NCBI RefSeq assembly: GCF_016595505.1
Contig: NZ_JAENIL010000001.1
Coordinates: 186,001 to 250,000, forward strand
From: Pelagicoccus mobilis
GTDB lineage: Bacteria; Verrucomicrobiota; Verrucomicrobiia; Opitutales; Opitutaceae
Length of the DNA stretch: 64,000 bases
Reading direction: 5' to 3'
Shown here: piece by piece, positions 30,141-39,253 of the stretch
Layout: each line of letters starts with the position of its first letter
Numbering within the stretch: position 1 is the stretch's first letter
The notes under the pieces: model-generated
Databases searched by the model: none
Told to the model about the DNA's origin: nothing
What the model saw: the letters and a program-made list of their open reading frames with translations, nothing else
Position numbers and translations under genes: made by a program

Positions 30141-31682
30141 TTAGACTGAGCAATTATCTTCCGTTTTCAAGAGTTCCATCAACTCGGGGTAGTCATCGTC
30201 CTCGTCGCCATATCTACGCTTCAACTCCATGAGCTGAGCGGTCAGCGACTCTTGAACCTCCCTGTACGAAGGGTCGTCGTACACGTTCTCATTCTCATTC
30301 GGATCCTTCTCGAGATCGTAGAGTTCCCACCCCGCTGGCGTCTCGATCGGCAGGGCTCCGATCGCATCTAGCGGCAATCCGTAGAAGAAGACGAGCTTGT
30401 AGCGATCCGTCCGGATTCCGTAATGAGCAGGGTTGTCGTGGGCATGCATGTGCATCCAGTAGCGGTAGTATAAAGCCTCATTGTCCAGGGTAGGAGTCTT
30501 TTTCGTAAGGTTCCCGCGAATACTAGCCCCTTGAGCGCCTTCCAGTCTCGGTGCTTCCGCGAAATCGAGGAAGGTTTGTGCAAAATCCAAATTCGAGGTT
30601 AGGTCGTTACAAATCGTCCCAGCTTCAATCTCTCTCGGATAACGAGCCAGCACCGGCATCTGCAAGGCCTCCTCGTAGATCCAACGCTTGTCGATGAAGT
30701 CGTGTTCTCCCAAGAACATACCCTGATCAGACGTGTAGATAACAATAGTGTCTTCCGCTAGCCCCTCGGAATCAAGGTAGTCTAGAAGACGTCCCACATT
30801 ATCGTCTATCCCCTTAACTGTGCGAAGGTAGTCCTTCAGGTATTTCTGATAGGCCGCCTTCGTACGTTCTTCAGCATTCAATCCTTCTATATCGAGCGGT
30901 CCTGTTGGGTAGTCGGGATCTGATTGAGTCTTTACCGCATTGCGACGCGTATTTCGCTCACTGACACTTGTACCGTAATTTTGAGTACATTCAGCTCTTT
31001 TGCTTTTGTCCTCCCATAGATTCTCCGGCTCTGGAATTTCTACGCCATCGAAGATGTGCTCATAGCGAGCATCGTATTCAAACGAATCATGCGGAGCCTT
31101 GTGGTGACACAGGAGCATAAACGGCTTTTCACGATCTCGCTTTTCAAGCCAATCGAGACAACGGTCCGTTATCAGATCAGTCACGTGGCCCTTATGTCGC
31201 GTCCCCTGCGGGTAGTGAATCTCACCTTCGGACTTTAGATCCGCGTAGTTCTCAATGTGCGGCCACGTTTCCCCCTTCTCAATAAAGTACGGGTCGTGAT
31301 AAAGACCTTGCCCCGGGAGTATCGAGTAGTCGTCAAATCCTTGGGGCTCGGAATGCAAATGCCACTTTCCGAAAAGTCCCGTTTGGTATCCATCAGCTTG
31401 CAACACACGGGGAAACGTTTCGGAACTCGTGGGAAGCGGATCTTCCAAGGTCTTCACTTTGTTAACGTGAGAATGTTGGCCAGTGAGAATGGTCGCGCGA
31501 CTGGGCGTACAAATCGCATTCGCGCAAAAACATCGATCTAATCTCACTCCCTCATTCGCGATCCTGTCAATGTTCGGAGTTTTGAATACATCGTTAAGGC
31601 GAGAGCTTCGATAAGCGCTGATCGCGTTCGCGCAGTGATCATCGCTCATGATGAAAAGAATGTTAGGGCGTTTCTTAGCCAT
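30141..31682 (-). CDS. Type I sulfatase (formylglycine-dependent), no signal peptide
   Basis: A 513-residue S1-type sulfatase. The N-terminal metal site (RPNILFIMSDDH) begins six residues after the start, so there is no room for a signal peptide. The formylglycine precursor Cys58 is in CTPSRATILTGQ, followed by GKWHLH. Further metal/sulfate residues lie in CHHKAPHDSFEY and IYTSDQGMFLGEHDFIDKRWIYEE. It removes sulfate esters from glycans after maturation by a formylglycine-generating enzyme, which is not encoded in this window. Lack of a signal suggests cytoplasmic action on imported oligosaccharides, unless an upstream start exists. It is the first gene of an operon with a LacI regulator, and lies divergent from the large TonB receptor at 32138. 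Confidence 0.85.
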   Translation of the reverse strand: MAKKRPNILFIMSDDHCANAISAYRSSRLNDVFKTPNIDRIANEGVRLDRCFCANAICTPSRATILTGQHSHVNKVKTLEDPLPTSSETFPRVLQADGYQTGLFGKWHLHSEPQGFDDYSILPGQGLYHDPYFIEKGETWPHIENYADLKSEGEIHYPQGTRHKGHVTDLITDRCLDWLEKRDREKPFMLLCHHKAPHDSFEYDARYEHIFDGVEIPEPENLWEDKSKRAECTQNYGTSVSERNTRRNAVKTQSDPDYPTGPLDIEGLNAEERTKAAYQKYLKDYLRTVKGIDDNVGRLLDYLDSEGLAEDTIVIYTSDQGMFLGEHDFIDKRWIYEEALQMPVLARYPREIEAGTICNDLTSNLDFAQTFLDFAEAPRLEGAQGASIRGNLTKKTPTLDNEALYYRYWMHMHAHDNPAHYGIRTDRYKLVFFYGLPLDAIGALPIETPAGWELYDLEKDPNENENVYDDPSYREVQESLTAQLMELKRRYGDEDDDYPELMELLKTEDNCSV

Positions 31683-32137
31683 AGAAATTCGGGCGTTTGA
31701 GTTTCTTTTGAGGAGTTAAACAAAATGGACGCCCCCTCGCCAATCAGGTCAAGCCTAGCTCAAACTAACACTCTATTTTACTTAAATAAGAAAATTCAAA
31801 GACGGCTTAACCGGCAGAACTAAACGTTTCCCCTCACTCTCACTTCAAACTTCGTACTATCAGGCTGTCTTATTTTATTAATATAGAATGGTTTGTTTGT
31901 TGCGAATTGACTCACTCGCTTTCGCAGACGAGGACGGATAAATCGACGAACCAAGCGGTTCATCAAAACCCAAGAAGTTTACCCTTCCCCAAACCTAATC
32001 CGAGACAGTGCCTAAAAGTCTCCAACCTTACGCCCCCGAAGCCCGAGCTCTCAACTGAGATCACCTCTCTAAACGTATCTTATTTTCTGATACTTTTAGA
32101 ATTCGAGGGCGTACGACACAAACTACCAAATACTGAC
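31683..32137. promoter_or_regulatory. Divergent region between sulfatase and TonB receptor genes
   Basis: 455 bases between divergent genes. The receptor frame stays open up to 31907, but its residues there lack signal-peptide character, so this is treated as untranslated leader. An AT-rich block around 31765-31800 and TTATTTTATTAATATAGAAT near 31870-31890 are candidate promoter areas. No operator palindrome is convincing. Confidence 0.35.
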
Positions 32138-35100
32138 ATGAATAAAAGAACTGCGTTTGTCGCGGCGGGTATCGCCATCGCGACAAGTCCCTATCTCTTG
32201 GGACAAGATGACGAAGGAGATACCGTTTACGAGCTCTCTCCTTTCACAGTGGGTGCCACTGAGAACGAAGGATACCGTGCAACAACAACCCTTGCCGGAT
32301 CACGCCTAAAAACCGATTTGAGAGACGTAGGCTCTGCGATCTCGGTATTAACCAAGGAGGTCTTTGAAGACACTGGTGCAACCGATGCAGAAACGGTTTT
32401 GTCTTACGCACTGAATACAGAGGTTTCCGGCGTACACGGAAACTTCGCCAATACCACTCCAGCCAACGATGGCCGCGTCAATACTGCGAACGCTCGCGAA
32501 AACGCTCAAGGGGCACAGCGTGTCCGCGGTCTTGCCGAAGCTCAACTGACACGCGGATTTTTCCTCACTGACATCCCGTTCGACAGCTACAACACAACAA
32601 GCGTTACGATCAATCGCGGCCCCAACTCACTTCTATTTGGAGTGGGAACCCCCGGAGGAGTCATCGACAACGCAGTCAAAAGCGCGTCCACCAGCAGAGA
32701 CTTCGGATCCCTCAGCGTTCGCTTTGGAGAACGAGGATCTCACCGCGAGAGTTTCGATTACAACAAAGTGTTGATCGATGGTCGCCTCGGATTGCGCGTA
32801 GCCGGTTTGAATGAAAAAATTGAATACCAGCAACGTCCCGCGTTCGAAGAGGACCAACGTCTTTTCGCAGCGATCAATGCAACCCTTTTCAAAAACGAGA
32901 ACTCCGACTTTCTCGATACTACGAACCTCCGCGCTAACTACGAAAAAGGCGAAATAGACGGCACTCCACCCAATATCATTCCAATGGGCGATGCAGTCAG
33001 CGATTGGTTCGCTGAGCCTACCAACGTTTCTCAGATCGCTGAGATCGCCAACTGGGAAGGAAGAGGAATCACACCTCCGGGCTACCTCGGAAACTTTACT
33101 CCAAAGTACACGGTCGACAATCGACTCGGCAATCTGAACTCCGGAGCGCTCTACTCTTCCGTCGGTCCAAACGAAATTCCCTACTTCATCAACATTCCGT
33201 ATATCTACACCGACGCGTCTTCCGCGACACCATCAGTCGGGCTCGCTGATCCGTCAATCGCCGGAGTTCAAGCGCGTGTACGTTGGGGAGTCGGGGCAGC
33301 CCAGAACGTTCCCGACGGCCAAGGAAACTCCGAACTCTTCGCCACAGAGAATTTCCTCGGAAAGAACCGTGTCGCTGTCCTGGCACCTGGCTTTGCGTAT
33401 CCAGTTATCCAGGATCGCAACGTGTACGACAACACACGCCTTCTCCTCTCGGGCAACGCCTCTTACCGAGCTCAAGACTTCGAAGCCTACAACGTAGCCT
33501 TGGAGCAAACCTTCTTTAATAACAAAGCGGGTATCGAGATCGCCTTCGACAATCAGTCCTACGAGAACACAAGCCGTCTGGCTTTCTCCGATAGCCAGCA
33601 CACCGACCTACGCATCGACATCAGCGAAACGCTATCTAACGGCCAGCCCAACCCAAATGTTGGCAGAGCATTCATCCAGAACCAGGGTGGAAACCAGACG
33701 CAAAACCGCTTGACCGAGCGTGACGCAATAAACGTGACCGCGTTTTACAAGCTAGACTTCACCGAAAGCCCGGTTAGCTGGCTAGGCGAACACACCCTCA
33801 CCGGGTTCTACGGAACGCAAACCATTGACCGTACCAATCGCGGATACACTCACGCGTTCGTCGACATCGGCGACACAGATATTGCCTCCGCAATGAACGC
33901 GAAGGTTCATCAGTTCCGCAGGCAAATCTACACTCAGGTTTACTTGACAGACCAACTCTTTGGAGCGAACTCTCCGGTGGATCTCAACATCACTGACTAC
34001 TTCCGCGGTCAGACTCCACAACCGGGCGATGTAGTGAAAGTTCACTACAACGAATGGAATCCGATCTTCGGCACCGATACTGACCGTTTGCTCACCGACG
34101 AGTTTCAAGTAGAACGCTTCCTCAGAAGCGGTGGTCGTTCACGTCAAGAAATCGATTCCGAAGTAGTCAGCATGCAGAGCCGTTTCTTCGGAGGCAATCT
34201 CGTAGGCCTGATCGGCTTCCGCTCCGACGAGCAAACCAGCACTCCGCAAATCACAATCGACGACTATGAGGCTCTCACAGGCGTTGCAGGTTACCGCTTC
34301 GATAACGGCGAATTCGACGAAGGAGCGCTCATTCTTGCTGACAGCGGCGACGTGGAAAAGGGAGACACCGTTACCTGGAGTCTCGTCGGCCACATTCCAG
34401 AAAACTGGCTCAAGCTTCCGGGTGACTCTCGTCTCAGCGTTCACTACAACGAGTCGGAAAACTTCTCCGCAACGGGAATCCGACGTGACTTTAACGGTAA
34501 CATCCTAGGTTCCCCTTCCGGTACAACGACCGAGTACGGCGGAACGTTGGAAACCTTGGGAGGAAAACTCTCCATTCGCCTCAACTTCTACGAAACAAAC
34601 AACGATCTAGCGACAGTCGCAGATCCTGGATTCGGCTTCCCGTCTTGGGTAAGCGGAGGCATGTCTCGCTATAAGGATGACGAACTCGGACTGATCGCAA
34701 GCGGCCTTACTCCAGAAGAAGCCTTACGCACTTCGCTGCAACGCTCGGTCAACTTCCGTCCTGAGATTCTGGATATCGATAGTCTAATGACTGAGTTCCC
34801 AACTTGGGACGCCCTCTACGATAGCTTGCTAAACCTGCTCCCAGAAACACAGCGTAGCCGTTGGCTCGGATTCAACGCTGCTGGCGATCCGGAGTGGGAA
34901 GCAAATCCAGGCCAGTCGGTAACGCAGTCGTTCGTGTCCGAAGGTATTGAACTCGATGTAGTTGGAAGCTTAACCGAAAACTGGACTGTCGCCCTCAACG
35001 TCGGCAAGCAAGAGACTGTTACTTCAAACACCGCGCCTGTCTCTCAAGTCTTCGTGAAAACAGTGTTCGACAACATCAAGGGTTCAACCTTCGAGCACCT

Positions 35101-35590
35101 CATCGATTCGCCGGTTCAAAACGAAGCTGAGACCTTCCTCGGACGCTGGGGTCGCCAACAGTTCAATACCATGAACGCTTTGGTTGGACGTGATGGTCAA
35201 GTCTCGCAGGAGCAGCGCAAGTATCGCGTCAACATGATGACCAACTACACCTTCGGCGACGGTCGTTTCTCCGGCTTCGGAGTCGGTGGCGCGCTGCGCT
35301 GGCAAGACAAGGTCGCCACCGGTTACGAGATCGTGGTCGACGATGATGGCGTGGTCATTCCTCAACTCGACAAGCCATTCATGGGCGACGACGAGCTGAA
35401 CGGCGACTTTTGGCTGAGCTACAACAAGAAGATCGGAAACGACATAGATTGGAAGGTTCAGCTAAACATCCGCAATCTCATCGGAGACAAGGACTACATC
35501 CCAGTCATCACTAATCCCGACGGCAGCGTTGCGATCGTTCGCAATCCAAACCCAGAGGAAATATTCCTAACAAACACCTTCTCTTTCTAA
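32138..35590 (+). CDS. Large TonB-dependent receptor (verrucomicrobial type), paralogue of the 39254-42913 receptor
   Basis: The ATG at 32138 gives a 1150-residue protein with signal peptide (NKRTAFVAAGIAIATSPYLLG). The mature start is VYELSPFTVGATENEGYRATTTLAGSRL. The plug domain covers about 50-210: DVGSAISVLTKEVFEDTGATDAETVL, RGFFLTDIPFD, NRGPNSLLFGVGTPGGVI. A very long barrel follows, ending FLTNTFSF with the C-terminal Phe needed by the BAM complex. These receptors are thought to import oligosaccharides or other large ligands energised by TonB; the substrate is unknown. No SusD-like partner exists. A strong terminator follows at 35632-35657. It lies divergent from a sulfatase gene and next to an SSS carrier. 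Confidence 0.9.
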   Translation: MNKRTAFVAAGIAIATSPYLLGQDDEGDTVYELSPFTVGATENEGYRATTTLAGSRLKTDLRDVGSAISVLTKEVFEDTGATDAETVLSYALNTEVSGVHGNFANTTPANDGRVNTANARENAQGAQRVRGLAEAQLTRGFFLTDIPFDSYNTTSVTINRGPNSLLFGVGTPGGVIDNAVKSASTSRDFGSLSVRFGERGSHRESFDYNKVLIDGRLGLRVAGLNEKIEYQQRPAFEEDQRLFAAINATLFKNENSDFLDTTNLRANYEKGEIDGTPPNIIPMGDAVSDWFAEPTNVSQIAEIANWEGRGITPPGYLGNFTPKYTVDNRLGNLNSGALYSSVGPNEIPYFINIPYIYTDASSATPSVGLADPSIAGVQARVRWGVGAAQNVPDGQGNSELFATENFLGKNRVAVLAPGFAYPVIQDRNVYDNTRLLLSGNASYRAQDFEAYNVALEQTFFNNKAGIEIAFDNQSYENTSRLAFSDSQHTDLRIDISETLSNGQPNPNVGRAFIQNQGGNQTQNRLTERDAINVTAFYKLDFTESPVSWLGEHTLTGFYGTQTIDRTNRGYTHAFVDIGDTDIASAMNAKVHQFRRQIYTQVYLTDQLFGANSPVDLNITDYFRGQTPQPGDVVKVHYNEWNPIFGTDTDRLLTDEFQVERFLRSGGRSRQEIDSEVVSMQSRFFGGNLVGLIGFRSDEQTSTPQITIDDYEALTGVAGYRFDNGEFDEGALILADSGDVEKGDTVTWSLVGHIPENWLKLPGDSRLSVHYNESENFSATGIRRDFNGNILGSPSGTTTEYGGTLETLGGKLSIRLNFYETNNDLATVADPGFGFPSWVSGGMSRYKDDELGLIASGLTPEEALRTSLQRSVNFRPEILDIDSLMTEFPTWDALYDSLLNLLPETQRSRWLGFNAAGDPEWEANPGQSVTQSFVSEGIELDVVGSLTENWTVALNVGKQETVTSNTAPVSQVFVKTVFDNIKGSTFEHLIDSPVQNEAETFLGRWGRQQFNTMNALVGRDGQVSQEQRKYRVNMMTNYTFGDGRFSGFGVGGALRWQDKVATGYEIVVDDDGVVIPQLDKPFMGDDELNGDFWLSYNKKIGNDIDWKVQLNIRNLIGDKDYIPVITNPDGSVAIVRNPNPEEIFLTNTFSF

Positions 35591-35631
35591 TCTGATTTCA
35601 TATTGTAGTAGCAATTAAGATACAGACTCAG

Positions 35632-35657
35632 CGGATGCCCCTGATTTGGGGCATCCG
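35632..35657 (+). terminator. Rho-independent terminator after the TonB receptor gene
   Basis: Perfect 10-bp stem CGGATGCCCC / GGGGCATCCG, 6-base loop, followed by TTTTCCTGTTTTT. It ends 21 bases before the start codon of the next gene, so the symporter gene must have readthrough or its own weak promoter. Confidence 0.9.
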
Positions 35658-35678
35658 TTTTCCTGTTTTTCACCCCAA

Positions 35679-37334
35679 ATGAGCATAATCCCCCTCCTCA
35701 CCTTCGTCCTGTTCACCGCCATGGTGGGCGTAATCTCCTATTTCAAGTCCCGAGATGAAGACCTCAGTCATTCAACCGGATATTTCCTAGCGGGCCGAAG
35801 CCTGTCTTGGTACGTAGTCGCTGGCTCTCTGTTCTTGACCAACATTTCCGCCGAGCAACTTACCGGGCTCAATGGCAACGCGTTTTCCTACGGAGCAAGC
35901 GTCATGGCTTGGGAAACAGTATCCGTCCTCGGCCTACTCGTCATGGCGTGGTATTTCCTTCCGCGCTACCTGAAGAGCGGAATCACCACCGTCCCTCAGT
36001 TCCTTGAAGAGCGATTCAGCACAGGGATGCGGAGAATATCCTCATTCATCTTCCTCTACGCCCTCGTGATCGGGTTCCTACCCGTAGTCCTCTACGCAGG
36101 TGCACTCACGTTGGGAAAATTATTCGACGTCTCCACAGTTCTTGGAGTATCCGAAATGTCGGCACTCTGGATAATGATAACCTCGCTCGGCTTGATCGGC
36201 GGATGCTACGCCGTCTTTGGTGGTTTGAAGGCGGTAGCAGTCTCGGACAGTATCAACGGAATCGGACTGGTCATCGGCGGACTACTCATCCCGATTCTCG
36301 CCCTCATTCGTCTAGGCGATGGCAATATCGGAGAAGGATGGTCCACCCTGATCACAGAATCCCCCGAGCGTATGCAAGCGGGAGGAACAAATCCTGAAAT
36401 GGGGATTCCGTGGACTACTCTCTTAACCGGGATGCTGCTGATTCAGATGTTTTACTGGTGTACAAACCAAGGAATCATCCAGCGTGCCCTTGCCGCCAAA
36501 AATCTAGCTGAAGGCCAAAAGGGACTCGTTGGTGCCGCGGTGCTAAAGATTATTGGTGTATCCATGCTCGTACTACCAGGGATCGTCGCCTGGCACATGC
36601 ACCAAAAGGGAATCATCGAAGTCCCCGTTAAAACCGTGAACGAAGACGGGTCCGTTCTGCTGAATCACGACATGGCCTACCCGCTTCTCGTGAAAGAAGT
36701 CCTGCCAGCCTACCTGACCGGCTTTTTCGGAGCCGCCATGTTTGGAGCGGTTCTCAGCTCCTTCAACAGCGGAGTAAACAGTATGTCGACGCTCTTCAGT
36801 CTCGATATCTACAAAGGCATGATCCGAAAAGACGCCACCGATGAAGAAACGGTCCGCGCCGGCAAGATCTTCGGCTCTATCCTCATTGTCGTGTGTATCC
36901 TCATGGCGCCGGCAATCAGTCTTGCAGACGGACTCTATACCTTAATGCGAATGGTTATGGCCGTCATCAACGTCCCGATCATGACAGTAATCCTTTTCGG
37001 AATCTTGTCCAAGCGAGGTCCCGCCCTCTCCGGGTACGTCGGCCTTCCCTTCGGCATGGCCTTCTTCTCCTTCGCTCACTTCTACCTGGAGAACGACTAC
37101 GGATTCTTCAAATGGCACTGGCTGCACTCGGTTGGACTAAACTTCGTCCTGACTATGCTCGTGATGCTCGCTATCCGCTATTGGAAACCAAGAGAAACGC
37201 CCTACCGCCAACCCGATTCAGGCGCAGTCGAGCTCTTCAACTGGAAGTACCTCAGCGCAGCGACCGTCGTATTGGTCGGCCTACTACTGACTCTCTACTT
37301 CACATTCTCTGAATTCGGTATCCTCGCCACTTAA
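35679..37334 (+). CDS. Sodium:solute symporter (SSS family, SGLT-like)
   Basis: A 551-residue membrane protein from ATG 35679; the TTG at 35646 lies in the terminator stem and is rejected. About 14 hydrophobic segments are visible. The SGLT-like signature is clear: STGYFLAGRSLSWYVVAGSLFLTNISAEQLTGLNGNAFSYG, covering the broken helix 1. GGLKAVAVSDSINGIGLVIGGL and FGAVLSSFNSGVNSMSTLFSLDIYK supply helix 8 with the Ser pair of the second sodium site. It most likely imports a monosaccharide. It lies directly behind the TonB receptor gene terminator. Confidence 0.88.
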   Translation: MSIIPLLTFVLFTAMVGVISYFKSRDEDLSHSTGYFLAGRSLSWYVVAGSLFLTNISAEQLTGLNGNAFSYGASVMAWETVSVLGLLVMAWYFLPRYLKSGITTVPQFLEERFSTGMRRISSFIFLYALVIGFLPVVLYAGALTLGKLFDVSTVLGVSEMSALWIMITSLGLIGGCYAVFGGLKAVAVSDSINGIGLVIGGLLIPILALIRLGDGNIGEGWSTLITESPERMQAGGTNPEMGIPWTTLLTGMLLIQMFYWCTNQGIIQRALAAKNLAEGQKGLVGAAVLKIIGVSMLVLPGIVAWHMHQKGIIEVPVKTVNEDGSVLLNHDMAYPLLVKEVLPAYLTGFFGAAMFGAVLSSFNSGVNSMSTLFSLDIYKGMIRKDATDEETVRAGKIFGSILIVVCILMAPAISLADGLYTLMRMVMAVINVPIMTVILFGILSKRGPALSGYVGLPFGMAFFSFAHFYLENDYGFFKWHWLHSVGLNFVLTMLVMLAIRYWKPRETPYRQPDSGAVELFNWKYLSAATVVLVGLLLTLYFTFSEFGILAT

Positions 37335-37340
37335 CAGAGG

Positions 37341-37360
37341 GGCAATGCTCCGTCATTGCC
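37341..37360. terminator. Stem-loop between convergent symporter and cytochrome genes
   Basis: A 7-bp stem GGCAATG / CATTGCC with a 6-base loop lies 7 bases past the symporter stop and 12 bases from the end of the convergent gene. No T-run follows on either strand, so it may be only a weak bidirectional terminator. Confidence 0.35.
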
Positions 37361-37371
37361 ACCCTCCACCG

Positions 37372-38934
37372 CTACCACTGGTTATCCAAAACCAAAATCG
37401 CTGGACCTCGGCGGGACAATTCCGCGTACGCATCCATCTGCTCGGGCGGAATTCCCACAGGCAAGTAGGCAGCTCCCAAGATGATTTCAGCATCTCCGTC
37501 GCCATCCAAATCTCCGGAATTTATGGTAAGCCAACGCCCTTTATCGGCAGCCTCCAACCGACGTGACCTGAATCCTCCTTCTTCCGACTGCTCCAGATAA
37601 ATGAAGTTCTCAGGTCGCTCGGCTCTGAAATCAGAGTGATATGCTATGGCCGCGATATCGAGATCACCATCCCCGTCAAAATCCTCCACTGCCGCACCGA
37701 ACGCTCCGTACATCGGATAGAAATAGGATTCCTCGAAATTCCCGCTTCCATCTCCCAAATAGATACGAATTCCATGGTCCCGCTTTAAAGTATTAAAGGG
37801 ATCCGAATCGGCGTTGTCACCATTGACGGCAAGAAAGTCCATCTTTCCATCCCCATTGAAGTCACCCAGTTCGATATCCACGTATCCGAAGCCTGGATGC
37901 TTTTCGAGCAGGACTCTTTGTTCAAATTCTAAGCCACCGCGATTCAGGTACAAACTCACGTTCTCTCGAGCATGTCCCTGAACAACGAGAATGTCCAAGC
38001 GTCCATCTCCATCGAAATCAAAGGCCTCGCTCTTCACCGCTCCTGGCTGCGAGTTTAGCACAACAGCTTCGCTCGCAAACCCACCGCCCCGCTTTCCAGG
38101 GTACAAAGCAAGATTCCCCGTGTATTCACCGAAATTAGACACGACAACCTCCTCAAAACCATCTCCGTCAAAGTCAGCTAGCAACATATCCGAAGGGCGA
38201 TGCAGCCCCTCGAGCAAAACCTCCAGACCGCTCAACTTGCCATTGTCCGTTTTCGCAAGCTGAACCTCTCCGTACTTCGCTCCTATCTCCGCCGCAAAAA
38301 GATCGCCGATAGATAGCAAATGAAGTCGATCATCCAGAAAGGCTTTCGCCTCGACAAGAGTCACACCGGGAGACAGATGCGACTCCAACACCTCTAGCTC
38401 TTGATCAAGAACAGTGAGCCTTCCCAATCGAGCATCGAAGAGCAAAACGCTCCGACTCCGTTCATCAATGTGGACGAGCGAGGTTATGGCATAAGGCGGA
38501 CCATACTTGGTACTCAGAGGCACAAATCCAGCAGCATCCCCAACCGAAGGAGTTTTTGTTTCCTGCGGTATAGCTTCAGCTGGGGCGTTCTCGATAAAAT
38601 AGTCCCTAATCGCCGACCACTCTTTCTTCTCCAGTACCGGTTGCGGCGGATACAATCCAGCCGTCTCCACAAATCCCTTACGCAAATCGATACTGCCTCT
38701 CGTTCGCTCCGACTCCCCGGACAAGGCTGTCCGATCGTCAACCCCCAGAAAGAAGCCCATATACGTCAGGGCATATTGCCAGCTTCGCTTGGTTAGCAGG
38801 TCGGGCTCGGGAAACTGATGACAGGATGCGCAATGGACCCGAGCCAACCGCTCCCCTTCAGTTTGCCCCGAGGCAAGCCCTGCACAAAACAGAACAGCAC
38901 TGGACAAACGCAAAACTGGCCACAATCGAATCAT
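37372..38934 (-). CDS. Exported mono-haem cytochrome c-like protein with FG-GAP/VCBS repeats
   Basis: A 520-residue protein with a signal peptide (about 1-23) and one haem-attachment motif CASCH near residue 35. An unusual spacer (about 40-130) carries Trp/Tyr-rich segments and possible axial ligands. From about 130 to the end it is a beta-propeller of FG-GAP/VCBS repeats with calcium-binding DFDGDGFEEVV, DFDGDGRLDILV, DFNGDGKMDFLAV, DFDGDGDLDIAAI and DLDGDGDAEIIL. The combination is frequent in Planctomycetes and Verrucomicrobia. It is presumably periplasmic and may bind or oxidise a ligand, passing electrons through the haem; its function is not established. Transcribed alone. Confidence 0.7.
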   Translation of the reverse strand: MIRLWPVLRLSSAVLFCAGLASGQTEGERLARVHCASCHQFPEPDLLTKRSWQYALTYMGFFLGVDDRTALSGESERTRGSIDLRKGFVETAGLYPPQPVLEKKEWSAIRDYFIENAPAEAIPQETKTPSVGDAAGFVPLSTKYGPPYAITSLVHIDERSRSVLLFDARLGRLTVLDQELEVLESHLSPGVTLVEAKAFLDDRLHLLSIGDLFAAEIGAKYGEVQLAKTDNGKLSGLEVLLEGLHRPSDMLLADFDGDGFEEVVVSNFGEYTGNLALYPGKRGGGFASEAVVLNSQPGAVKSEAFDFDGDGRLDILVVQGHARENVSLYLNRGGLEFEQRVLLEKHPGFGYVDIELGDFNGDGKMDFLAVNGDNADSDPFNTLKRDHGIRIYLGDGSGNFEESYFYPMYGAFGAAVEDFDGDGDLDIAAIAYHSDFRAERPENFIYLEQSEEGGFRSRRLEAADKGRWLTINSGDLDGDGDAEIILGAAYLPVGIPPEQMDAYAELSRRGPAILVLDNQW

Positions 38935-39078
38935 CGCCGATCAAACAAGAACACCCCAACAAAGAAGGCAAGCAAGCGAACACCCGGTTTCAGGAGCGAA
39001 TGAAAAATCAGGTTCGCCACCAAACGCATAGGAAGAAGCCACGTAACGCCCCCTCAAAAAGAGTCCCGCTTGATAATG

Positions 39079-39104
39079 GTAGAGCCCGCTGTCCCCAGCG
39101 GGCA
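39079..39104 (+). repeat. REP-like palindromic repeat, copy 2
   Basis: GGTAGAGCCCGCTGTCCCCA followed by GCGGGC. Stem GCCCGCT / AGCGGGC with loop GTCCCC. It faces copy 3 in inverted orientation, like the paired REP units (BIMEs) of other bacteria. Confidence 0.55.
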
Positions 39105-39127
39105 TGAGCGGTTATTTGCGGTACTGT

Positions 39128-39153
39128 GTCCGTTGAGGACAACGGACGCTACC
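39128..39153 (-). repeat. REP-like palindromic repeat, copy 3
   Basis: On the minus strand GGTAGCGTCCGTTGTCCTCA followed by ACGGAC. Stem GTCCGTTG / CAACGGAC. Arm bases differ from copies 1 and 2 but compensate each other, while the GGTAG foot and TGTCCYCA loop are kept. That indicates selection on structure. Confidence 0.55.
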
Positions 39154-39200
39154 CTTTCGGCTAATGCTCACCATCGTTTTTGCCCCTCCCCCCAAAAAAA

Positions 39201-39227
39201 GGCTCCCGCCTACGAGAGACGGGAGCC
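39201..39227 (-). terminator. Rho-independent terminator of the second large TonB receptor gene
   Basis: Stem GGCTCCCG / CGGGAGCC with an 11-base loop, followed on the minus strand by seven T residues (39200-39194). It lies 27 bases downstream of the receptor stop codon. Confidence 0.85.
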
Positions 39228-39253
39228 CAATCAAACCTAGCTAGATTAGCTAA

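Larger units (their letters stand above)
38935..39200. other. Intergenic stretch with paired REP-like repeats
   Basis: Between the divergently placed start of the cytochrome gene and the end of the next TonB receptor gene. It contains two REP-like palindromes (39079-39104 and 39128-39153) and otherwise no ORF or RNA that can be supported. Confidence 0.5.

Noticed and set aside
31907-32137. N-terminal extension of the first large TonB receptor
   Set aside because: No signal peptide features; an ATG with a proper signal is at 32138.
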